In this document: positions 34,193 through 43,487 of the stretch, in pieces | Position numbering within the stretch: position 1 is the stretch's first letter | Layout of the letters: every line of letters starts with the position of its first letter | Assembly (NCBI RefSeq): GCF_947507565.1 | Contig: NC_089189.1 | Coordinates: 2,285,122-2,349,121 of the forward strand | Length of the DNA: 64,000 bases | Origin: Oscarella lobularis | Taxonomy: Eukaryota > Porifera > Homoscleromorpha > Homosclerophorida > Oscarellidae | Direction: 5' to 3' | Made by a program: the position numbers and the translations under genes | Notes under the pieces: model-generated | The model's database searches: none | Told to the model about the DNA's origin: nothing | The model's input: only the letters and a program-made list of their open reading frames with translations

Positions 34193-35120
34193 ATGGCAGA
34201 TCCGAGATGGACTCATCTCGATTCGGCGAGGGCCCAAATCGTCCCTCTTCTCGCAAACGCTCTTGATGAAGGAGCTTTTCTCGATCGTCTTGTTACACAC
34301 GGATGCATTTCCTATGCTCAACAAGAGAATATTCGGCGACGTTTATCGAATGTGGCACTGGAAGATATGGCTCGGGATTTGCTTAGTGTCCTGAGATTAC
34401 GTCCGCCTCTTATCTTTGATATTTTCTGCGCTATTCTGCAACATGGGAACGAAAAGTCTTTGTACGAACTTATCGTTTCTACTACTAGGTTTAATATTAG
34501 CTGAGGCTTTTGTCACATATAACATAGTATTGATGTTGCAGAAGTGAATCGGATGCTCGGTGCAGAGCTCTGCAAGAAGAAAACGCGCGCTTAAATCGAG
34601 AACTTCAAACCACGAAGTGAAATCCGACGTCTAATTAATAAAATAATAAAACGGGATTTTGTTTAGGATTGAATTAGAAACACTCCGAGAATCTCACCTT
34701 GTCTCCCTTTCACAAAGTGAAGCTGGTGTATAGATTCTCATATAAATCTTGACATTCTTAATTATATTTTTCGAAGGTTCTAATACTTCAAGCAAGACAG
34801 ACGTTGATCGAAAAGTGACGGATGAAGAGCTTCAGCGATTAGCTCCTTTCCTGATTGACCAGTGGAAAGACGTTGCTCATCGATTGTTGGGAGGGAGACT
34901 GACGGCGTTTGAATGGATGCACACTCAGACTGACAGGAGCGATCCAAAAGAACGTGTCTACTCCATGCTCAACAACTGGCACATTGTCAATGGATCAGAT
35001 GCGACCGTAAAGAGCATCTGTAGCGCTCTTGTACAACGACCTGTCATTCATCGGCTCGCTGCAGAGGAAGTCTTTGGAGTTGGTGTCGTTAAACAGGTTT
35101 TACGTTATTGGGGTTATTAA
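34193..35120 (+). CDS. CARD - coiled coil - Death domain protein, copy 2
   Basis: ATG 34193 (MADPRWTHLDSARAQIVPLL). The CARD exon is nearly identical to copy 1: LDEGAFLDRLVTHGCISYAQ, MARDLLSVLRLRPPLIFDIF, AILQHGNEKSLYELIV. One coiled-coil exon (CRALQEENARLNRELQTTK) joins in phase to the linker IELETLRESHLVSLSQSEA and then to the Death exon: LAPFLIDQWKDVAHRLLGG, YSMLNNWHIVNGSDATVKSI, HRLAAEEVFGVGVVKQVL, stop TAA 35118-35120. Unlike copy 1, all splice sites are intact, so a full CARD-CC-Death protein is predicted. The Death domain has a changed helix 2-3 loop (LTAFEWMHTQTDRSD in place of ESEAALE..HRSN), which may alter partner choice. The architecture resembles a CRADD-type adaptor; the function is inferred. 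Confidence 0.86.
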
Positions 35121-35887
35121 TTAATTAATTACATGTATGTATTTTTCATATTATTTATGTCTCTTTTTTAGTTTTTATTTTAATTAACACGATGGGCTGT
35201 ACTGGTAACGGGATTCTCTTCTTTTGCCATAACTAGCTTTTTTTATAGCGTAGCGAAACCTGGCGAAACAGGTGCCAACATACTGGCCAGCACATCCGGG
35301 GAGGCGAATTCATTGTTCGCCGTTTTCTCGCTCTGTTGAGGCGCTTTTATGCTCATCGACGCGCGCGATTGTTTTTTAGGAAGGTATTTAAAGTTTATGT
35401 GCTTTCGTAGCAGAGCTCAATCGTGTTTTCGGTGCGTTAGACCACCTGCTAAGGTGTCTCTCCGTTTTTCCACGATCGACATCAATCTGTAAGCAAGCTA
35501 ATGCGATTCTAAGTCTATTTGAGTGCGATTGAAGCTAGATAAGGCCATCATTGGTGGAGCAAATAAGATTCGCAAGATCACGTGCACCGATTACCTATAA
35601 CCTTTGCACGTGCCGCACGTGATGCTCCTCAAATCGTTGGGAAGACGTATTGTTCCATGCCCCCACGTGGCCCGTGCGTGTGGCAGGTCAAAATCCTTTG
35701 GGAAGATAGCCCAATACCGGAACCTAACAACCCCCATATGATTTGGGAAAGCCAAGCAGGGCCTTCCCAAAAGATCGCACACGGCACGTGCCCGCCACAT
35801 AGGTGACCCTTCGCTCATTCGCCTCACGAAGACGGAGCAACTAGGCAGCACGAATCGACGCTCTCTAACCCAAAACCGACACAAATC
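35121..35887. promoter_or_regulatory. Intergenic: promoter module copy placed upstream of the CysH-like gene
   Basis: 35275-35490 is a close copy of the CARD gene 2 upstream module, but no CARD exon follows. From 35560 to 35880 the sequence is unique, with several CACGTG motifs. No additional gene seen. Confidence 0.5.
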
Positions 35888-36598
35888 ATGACGGAATCAA
35901 CAATAATATCAAGTCTAGATCTCGCGGCGCTCAACGAGAAATTCAGTCAAGCGCATCCAAGCGAAATTCTCGCATGGGCAATCGAAACCTTCCCAAAAGG
36001 TCTCGTTCAAACGAGCGCCTTCAATCTCGACGATATGATGATTACGGATCTCCTGTACGGTAATTCGCACGCCGTACCCGTAGTCTTTCTCGAAACATTT
36101 CATCATTTTCCCGAAACGCTAAAACTCGTCGAAAAAGCGCAAAGCACGTACAAACTCAATCTTAAAACCTATCAAGCGCCCGATGTCGATAGTCGCGATT
36201 CGTTCGCTAAGCGTTACGGCGAAAAACTTTGGGAAACGGACGTTCTTGCGTTTCATCGCGTGACCAAGATCGAGCCGCTTGCGCGTGCGCTCGACGACTT
36301 GGATACCGTTGCCTGGATTACCGGGCGGCGTCGCGATCAGAATGAGTTTCGCGCCAATATGCCCGTGCTCGAAATAGGTAAGGACGGGCGTTTGAAGATT
36401 AATCCGCTCGCCTATTGGACGCGCGCCAAGAGCTGGGATTATGCGCGTGCGCACAAGATGATGTATAATCCGCTTCACGATCGCGGCTATGCGAGCATTG
36501 GCGATGAACCGCTTACGACGCCGGTCAATGACGGCGAAGATGAGAGAGCCGGACGTTGGAGGGGAAGCAATAAGACTGAATGCGGCATTCATGACTAG
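35888..36598 (+). CDS. PAPS reductase (CysH-like), intronless
   Basis: Single open frame of 236 residues. Family motifs in order: SAFNLDDMMITDLL, VVFLETFHHFPET (compare LDTGRHFPET), WITGRRRDQ, KINPLAYWT, NPLHDRGYASIGDEPLTTPV and the C-terminal active-site AGRWRGSNKTECGIH. The Cys-Cys pair after SIG that holds the Fe-S cluster of APS reductases is absent (SIGDEPLTT) and only the catalytic Cys in ECGIH is present. This fits the thioredoxin-dependent PAPS type that makes sulfite from PAPS. Such assimilatory enzymes are typical of bacteria, fungi and algae and are unusual in animals. The lack of introns among intron-rich neighbours suggests horizontal acquisition (inference). It is flanked by a family promoter copy and by SELENBP1, which argues against contamination. 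Confidence 0.88.
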   Translation: MTESTIISSLDLAALNEKFSQAHPSEILAWAIETFPKGLVQTSAFNLDDMMITDLLYGNSHAVPVVFLETFHHFPETLKLVEKAQSTYKLNLKTYQAPDVDSRDSFAKRYGEKLWETDVLAFHRVTKIEPLARALDDLDTVAWITGRRRDQNEFRANMPVLEIGKDGRLKINPLAYWTRAKSWDYARAHKMMYNPLHDRGYASIGDEPLTTPVNDGEDERAGRWRGSNKTECGIHD

Positions 36599-36718
36599 AA
36601 TTATCGATATCTATTTTTTTCTTTTCTGGGCGTGCGTTATCTGTTCACGTGATATTAGATTCAATACATGGTCACGATAAAAATAGTTGGGCGCTTGCTT
36701 TGTGATCACTCTCCTTGA

Positions 36719-36728
36719 CCATATATGG
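36719..36728. promoter_or_regulatory. CArG box upstream of SELENBP1
   Basis: CCATATATGG, a perfect SRF-type site about 120 bp before the start codon. CTAATTGAATTGCGCC lies about 55 bp further on, an arrangement that also occurs before SECISBP2L. Confidence 0.4.
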
Positions 36729-36847
36729 GGGTCTATTTATAAAGACCTCTTTAGAATTTAGCGTGCGTCATCGTTAGGCTTCTAATTGAATTGCGCCCGC
36801 TGACTCATCGCCAGTCATTTGCTTTGCGTTGTTGATACTACAGCAGC

Positions 36848-39157
36848 ATGTCGAGCGGTTAGAACGATCGTCCTGACTCCTATAGTTCTATTGGTGTCTT
36901 TCCCCGTTTGCAGAGCACTGTTGCGGGGGTCCCGGCTATGCGAGCCCCTTGGAGGCGATGCGTGGTCCACGCGAAACGCTCATATACGTACCGTGCATTT
37001 ACGCACCAGAAAACGGCGTCGCGCACAAACCTGACGTTCTAGCGACAATAGACGTCGATCCAAGCTCGCCTACGTTCAGCGAGGTATAGACCACGCCCAC
37101 AGCAGCTGGCGTTTCTCGGAGAATTGTGGAGATCGTGCGTTTAGGTGATTCACGTGCTCCCGATGCCGAATACAGGCGACGAGCTGCATCATAGCGGATG
37201 GAACGCTTGTAGCAGGTAAAAGGCCCAAGGCTATGTTTTTTCTCTTATGCAATTTATTCATACTTGGCGTCGACCACAGTTGTCATGGAGATGCGAGTCG
37301 TCGACGAAATAAGCTCATATTGCCGGCAGTGAAGTCGGGAAGAGTCTACGTGATCGATACGGAGACAGATGAGCGAGCGCCTCGAATCTTTAAAGTGAGT
37401 GTTTGTGTTGGTTTGTTTTGGCACGTGTACTTCACGTGAACGCAGGTGGTCGAAGGCGAGGAAATCAAGAGGAAAGCCGGTCTGACGGCACTGCACACAT
37501 CGCACTGCCTCGCGGACGGAAACATCATGTTAAGTGCAATGGGAGACAGGGATGGAAATGGAAAAGGTAAAGAGATCCTGTGGGGTGACGTCATCCACGC
37601 AAGCACGCACGCAGTGACGTCACCTTTGCAACGCGAAAGGCCCTGTTGCCTAAAGAACGTTCTTTTAGGGGGCTTCGTTCTTCTCGACGGTAAAGACTTC
37701 AGCGTATTAGGCAATTGGGAAGGAGAGGGCGATGCGCTGCCCTTTGGATACGATTTCTGGTATCAGCCACGTCACAATGTCATGCTAAGCAGCGAATGGG
37801 GAGCTCCGAACGCTTTCCTCAACGGTTTCAATCCCAAAGACGTCGAAGACGGCAAGAAAGAAAATTAATAAAATTAATTAATTAATTAATTTATTTTTCA
37901 GGGAAGTACGGTAAATCGTTGCACGTGTGGGATTGGAAGGAGAGAAAAGTGATTCAGGACATCGATCTCGGCGACGAAGGAATAATGCCTTTGGAATTGA
38001 GATTTCTTCACGATCCCAATCAGACGCAGGGATTCGTGGGCGTGGCATTGAGTAGCAACATCTTTCGATTCTTCAAATCAGAGGTAAGAGAAAAATAAAT
38101 ACTTGATAAATATTTTTTGATTTAGTCCATGTGATCATAGGATGGAACTTGGAAGGCCGAGAAAGTGATCGACGTTCCGAGCAAGGATGTGGAGAATTGG
38201 GCGTTGCCTAGCATGCCGGGTAAATAGCTATTTATTTATTTATTTTCTTTCTTCATTGTTTCTTTGTTTAGGTATTATTACTGATATCTTGATTTCTTTG
38301 GACGACAAGTTTCTCTACTTCAGCAATTGGGTTCAGGGTGACGTTCGTCAGTATGACATCACAGATCCGTCTCATCCCAAACTCACAGGACAGGTAAGGA
38401 AATAGAGTAGGAAAGCATAAGGAATTGGTTCAGTATTGGAAAGTGTGACTGCCTTAGTTTATATAGTCTAGGGGGCTATATTTATATAGTCTGTGGGAAG
38501 GTGCGACTGCCTTAGTCTATTAATTTATATACTCTGGAGCTGCCTTAGTTTTTTCCATATATTCTGCCTCAGTTATATACTTAGACAGCCACACTTTGAT
38601 CAGAGTATATACTAAGCCAGCTACACTTCCCACAGAGTACATATATACTCTATGGGAAGAGAGACTGCTGCCTGTATTGAGACTTTAATTAATGTAGATA
38701 AATTAACTAATGTATTATTGATGTATCTTTGTGTCTTTTCTTATTAGATATTTGTTGGTGGTAGTCTTGTCAACGGTGGTCCCGTCAAAGTTGTTTCTGG
38801 TGAGAAACAGCCTGATCCTGTGACTGTGAAGGGGAAGACGATCAAAGGCGGACCCCAGATGATTCAGCTCAGTCTCGACGGAAAACGTCTTTACGTCACT
38901 ACATCGCTCTTCAGCTCGTGGGACAAGCAATTTTACCCGGATATCGTCAAGTAAGAATATAATTAAATAATAATTTTAATTGATTTTTTTGTAGGGAAGG
39001 CAGTGTTATGTTTCAAATTGACGTCAATACCGACAAAGGAGGTTTGACGTTGAATGAGAATTTTCTCGTCGATTTTGGCAAGATGCCAGATGGACCGGCT
39101 TTGGCCCACGAGGTTCGCTATCCCGGAGGTGACTGCTCGTCGGACATTTGGGTTTGA
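36848..39157 (+). CDS. SELENBP1: Selenium-binding protein 1 / methanethiol oxidase
   Basis: ATG 36848 with a tiny first exon (MSSE), then [40 protein letters not shown], the ACSSC site split by an intron, [136 protein letters not shown] and [11 protein letters not shown]. The last exon ends [16 protein letters not shown], stop TGA 39155-39157. This matches the animal protein from end to end (about 470 residues). The family oxidises methanethiol to H2S, peroxide and formaldehyde, and the Cys of CSSC is the selenium/metal site. About nine short introns, including one GC-AG intron (37852-37901). The last exon is duplicated at 42.75 kb. Confidence 0.93.
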
Positions 39158-39224
39158 CACGTGACTAATTTAGAGACATTAGAAGTCCAGTGATTGTTGA
39201 TATAAAATTTTGTTTTTCGTTTTT

Positions 39225-39485
39225 GAATTGAGCGCTTACGGAGCCGATCGAACTCTTCAAGCCTTGGAAGACATTCGATGCTGAAGATACGCTCTAAATC
39301 GTTTCGTATTTCAGACCAGGATTGACGAAAGACGTCGCTCTTTTCTTCAGCTTCGCCTTTTTCGCTTTTGGCTTCTCCTTTTCGCTGTCCACCCTATCGG
39401 ATGGCATCGCATGCTTTTCTACTACTGGAATGGCCATGGTCCGCTTTCGAAAAGCTTCTCGATCTCGAATTAGTTGACGATCCAT
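39225..39485 (-). pseudogene. GTF2E2 5' fragment, copy a
   Basis: From ATG 39485 the minus strand encodes a 63-residue exon (MDRQLIRDREAFRKRTMAIP, KKAKLKKRATSFVNPGL) nearly identical to GTF2E2 exon 1, then the start of exon 2 with its intron. Homology stops at about 39225, where it abuts SELENBP1 3' flank. Later exons are missing, so it cannot make TFIIE-beta. It sits head to head with the Kelch gene at 39698, as in the intact locus at 3.0-3.2 kb. Confidence 0.88.
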
Positions 39486-39697
39486 AGGGAATGTTTTCTC
39501 TTATACGGGCGTTTGTATTGTTTGAGAACGTTTGACCGTTTGACCGTTTCTCCTTTCGGAGACGAGAGAAAGCTAGTAAGAATCCTCTCTTTTAACCAAA
39601 ATGAAATTGCTTTGATTTCTTTTTGATATGCATTTCGGCCGCGATCGCAAAAATTCCTTCTTTCTCTCGCAGCAAAGAAACTTCATTCAGCGACGAA

Positions 39698-42258
39698 ATG
39701 TTCAAAGCCACGTCACCTCAGCCTCGATCTGTTCACGAAAGTGCGTTGATTGGTAATGAATTGCATCTCTTCGGTGGAAAAAAGGGAAAATATCCTTTCC
39801 TTTATTTCCCGCGCAACGAAATTTGGACGTGTAATGTCCAACAAAAGAAGAAATGGATCCGTCGTGTTGCCCGAGGAAAGAATATTCCTCCTCCTTGCGA
39901 AGGAGCACGATGCGTGGTCATCAATGGAATCATGTATTCGTACGGGGGATTGAAGGAAGACGGGGGTCTTCTGGAAGAGGTGTTTGGTTTGGATCCGAAG
40001 AAAATGAAATGGATCCAAGTAGCCACGCCCATCCATGGAAAGAAACCATGGCAACGCTACTCCTGCTGTTTGTGGGCCATTGGAGGAAGAATAATCATGT
40101 TTGGGGGATTGAGTGGAGACATTCCTCAAGATCGTCTCCAATCAGGAGCACAATGCGATGGGAGAGCGAATAATGAGATTTATGAATTTGTATTTGAGGA
40201 GGGAAGAGAAAAAGGTGAATTTCTTGAATTGAAATCTGGAAATAACTCAAATGTTGATGATTAGGATATTGGTTGGATGTTGAATTAAGTGGAGAAAGAC
40301 CACAACCACGTGAGAGTGCTGCCACGGAAACAATTGATCAACATCGAGGATTACTCCATGGAGGGTGGAATGGCAGGAAATTATTAGATGATGCATTTGT
40401 GATTGATTTGAGAGAAAAGGTAAATACCAATTATGTTTGGCAATAATTAATGAATTGTAATAGAAATGGATTTGCATCGATTTCCTTCCAAAACCTTCCG
40501 CTCGACATTATCACAGAATTTGTCGATTATCAAAAGAAGGATTCAAAGAAAGAAATTGTTTTCTTCTCATTGGCGGAGGCAACAGAAGAGATTTTTCAGA
40601 CCACGCCTACATTCTTGACTTTGACAAAAGAAAATCTTACGAGGTACAAAATCAGAGCTATTGATATCAAATTATTTGTCAATTTTATTAGTTTCACTTA
40701 AACCCGGAAATAGCACCTATTGATTTTCACACTCTCCATTGCGTAGAGAATCAGGATGGATCTGCTCGAATCATTGTCACAGGGGGAAAAGACCAAGAAA
40801 GAGAATTGAAAGAAATTCTGAATGAATTTACTCTCAGTATTGAAGAATGATGTTAAAATCATATTTAATTTCTTTTTCTAGATCCGTCAAACGAGTCGTA
40901 CATGCAGATTGAAACTCAGATACTTCCTTCAGCTCAATTGATATCAACAGGACCAGAAAATGAATCACGGAACACTCGGGAACTTGAAAGAGAATTGGAA
41001 GCAATGAGGTGAGGGTTTCTGTATTTTTGTTTCTAAAGATGATAATTATCTTTAGAATGGAAGTGGCAAAACTTCGTGATGAAAGGTTTAATAGATCAAT
41101 AACAATTGCGTCACGTGACATCTGCAAATATTTAGGTCCCAATCTCATCAAGTCATAGAAGAACAAAGAAGACAATTTGAGGAAGAGAGAATGCAAAAGC
41201 AAGTTGAATAATTCAATGTAATTAATTTTGCGTGAGAATTCTTTTTGCAGAACAAGATTGGAAAAAGAGAGATCTCGTCTTGTAGAACAAAGGCAAAATG
41301 AGTCAATGATAATATTGTCACGTGACTATATCACTTGTAGAACCCTTTTGGAAGTATTGAACCAATCTTTGGAAGAAGAGAAAATACGTCTTATAGAGCA
41401 AAGGCATGGAATTTAAAGAAAACAAATAAATTAAGAATATGTCTGTTTTTAGAAGTGGGTTAGAGACCCGTTGCAATTCTCTAAGGTATTGCAAGAAATA
41501 TTGATTAACATCACGTGACGACATTTTCTTCAATACCAAAAATCACGAATTGGAAAGTGAAAAGACAGACGCGACTCACGCTTTGGAGGCTCAGAGGTTT
41601 TGCCATATTATCTTCTATCATGTGATGATAGAAAGTATTCTATTTGCAGAACTAAATTGGAAATTCAATGCAGAGATCTTCAGAAAGAGATTGTTCACCT
41701 AAAAGAAGACCTTCAAACCACAAAGTGAATTTCTATCAGGGAATAAACATATCTGATTACACGTTTTTAGAATTGAATTAAAAGCAGTCCGGGAATCTCG
41801 CCGTCAACCCATTGATTCTCTTGCAACCAACCCTCAACGCAATTCCATTGACCAGGGACTCCATGCAGCGCGTAAATATATTTTAATCTAATCATGATTT
41901 CAATAAATGAATTTTAAAAGGTTCTAATGCTTCAAGCGATAGAGAAGTTGATCGAAAAGTGACGGACGAAGAGCTTCAGAAATTGGCACCAAAACTCATT
42001 GACCAGTGGAAAGAGGTTTCTCGTCGTTTGACAGGAGAGAAAGAAAGCGAAGCAGCATTAGAAATGAAACACAGGAGCAATCCAAAAGAACTTGTCTACT
42101 CCATGCTAAACAGCTGGCACATTCTCAATGGTTCAGATGCAACTGTAAAGAGCATCTGTAAAGCTCTTCTAAAACGACCCGTCATTCATCGGCTTGCTGC
42201 AGAGGAAGTCTTTGGAGTAAGTGCTGTTAAAAAAGTTTTACGTGATTTGGGTTATTGA
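39698..42258 (+). CDS. Kelch - coiled coil - Death domain protein, copy 4
   Basis: Start MFKATSPQPR at ATG 39698. Exon 1 Kelch motifs LHLFGG, YSYGG and IIMFGG; then YWLDVELSGERPQPRESAA, LLHGG; KWICIDFLPKPSARYHHRI-type exon with LLIGGG and DHAYILDFDKRKSYE; FHLNPEIAPIDFHTLHCVEN with IIVTGG. The linker NPSNESYMQIETQILPSAQL leads to about eight heptad exons (for example RELERELEAMR, SQSHQVIEEQRRQFEEERMQ, TRLEKERSRLVEQRQ). The last exon carries the Death domain: LAPKLIDQWKEVSRRLTGE, YSMLNSWHILNGSDATVKSI, HRLAAEEVFGVSAVKKVL, ending RDLGY. No break found in the exons I followed. First of three tandem blocks that also share GTF2E2 fragments and 3' flanks. Confidence 0.87.
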
Positions 42259-42753
42259 TTAATTATTTTATTCTGTTCTTTTCCAATTTTTTATTGTTCT
42301 ACGCGATGCGCTGTACTTGTAACGAGGGTAGTCGAATTCATTCTGCCTTGTCTTTTATCATTTTAGTACGTTTAGCGAAAATAAGAGTATCCGGGACGTC
42401 GATTACCCGTATAGCTCTTTTCGTTTTGGACGCGTATCTGCTCGTATCAAGGACATCGTACTTGATACGCTCTTTTTCGCTCATCCGAAGTTGCTCTGAG
42501 ACCTTTCCTCGTCGTTCTCATGGGTTTTCGACACGAGAAACGGCTCGAATCGGATATAAGACTGGATTGAAAGCTTCCTACTGTACGAATCGCTGCGACG
42601 ACGATACTATGATGCCTCGCGAATGCTCTCCATCGCGTCGCCGGGTTATAGTGAAGGACATGTACTACCTGCTAAAGTGCGCTGCCCACATGATTATTAG
42701 TACATACAGATGAAACGAACGTGTACTAGGGTACTACCCTTTTGCGTCCAAAT
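42259..42753. repeat. Conserved 3' flank of Death genes with a hairpin
   Basis: It shares about 400 bp with 46100-46480 and 52108-52480. It contains an inverted repeat CGTATCAAG (42443-42451) and CTTGATACG (42461-42469), kept in all three copies. One copy has an indel that breaks the open frame seen in the others, so I regard it as non-coding. Confidence 0.65.
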
Positions 42754-42952
42754 TCCCGGATATCGTCAAGTAATAATATAATTAAATAATAAAGGCAGTG
42801 TTATGTTTCAAATTGACGTCAATACCGACAAAGGAGGTTTGACGTTGAATGAGAATTTTCTCGTGGATTTTGGCATGATGCCAGATGGACCGGCTTTGGC
42901 CCACGAGGTTCGCTATCCCGGAGGTGACTGCTCGTCGGACATTTGGGTTTGA
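42754..42952 (+). pseudogene. SELENBP1 last-exon fragment
   Basis: Nearly identical to 38937-39157: penultimate exon end, shortened intron, then the exon from [15 protein letters not shown] to SSDIWV and the stop. The intron has lost its 3' splice site (AATAATAA runs straight into AGGCAGTG) and a Lys is changed (GMMPDG for GKMPDG). Upstream exons are absent. It marks the left edge of a tandem duplication. Confidence 0.9.
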
Positions 42953-43004
42953 CACGTGACTAACATAGAGACATTAAAAGTCGAGTGATTGTTGATATAA
43001 AATT

Positions 43005-43266
43005 TTGTTTTTCGTTTCGCGGACCCGATCGAACTCTTGAAGCCTTGGAAGACATTCGATGTTGAAGATACGCTCTAAATCGTTTCTTATTTCAGACCAG
43101 GATTGACGAAAGACGTCGCTCTTTTCTTCAGCTTCGCCTTTTTCGCTTTTGGCTTCTCCTTTTTGCTGTCCACCCTATCGCATGGCATCGCATGCTTTTC
43201 TACTACTGGAATGGCTATGGCCCGCTTTCGAAAAGCTTCTCGATCTCGAATTAGTTGAGGATCCAT
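43005..43266 (-). pseudogene. GTF2E2 5' fragment, copy b
   Basis: Same arrangement and same breakpoint against SELENBP1 flank as the fragment at 39.2 kb, so it derives from that copy. ATG 43266 starts MDPQLIRDREAFRKRA. The read-through after the exon meets an earlier stop. Later exons are absent. Confidence 0.85.
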
Positions 43267-43487
43267 ACGGAATGTTTTCTTTTATCCGGGCGTTTGTATC
43301 TTTGAGAACGTTTGACCGTTTGACCGTTTCTCCTTTCGGATTCGAGAGAAAGCTAGTAAGAATCCTCTCTTGTAACGAATTTGAGCAAAAGGAAATTGCT
43401 TTGATTTCTTTTTGATAGGCATTTCGGCCGCGATCGCAAAAATTCCTTCTTTCTCTCAGCAAAGAAACTTCTTCTTTCAGCGACGAA

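Noticed and set aside
35888..36598. Bacterial contamination as the source of the CysH-like gene.
   Set aside because: It is flanked within a few hundred bases by a family promoter copy and by intron-containing SELENBP1, with no compositional step at its edges that I can see.
42255..42713. A possible 152-residue protein after Kelch-Death copy 4 that is similar in two other copies.
   Set aside because: The copy at 46136 is frameshifted and the similarity extends equally into non-coding flanks.
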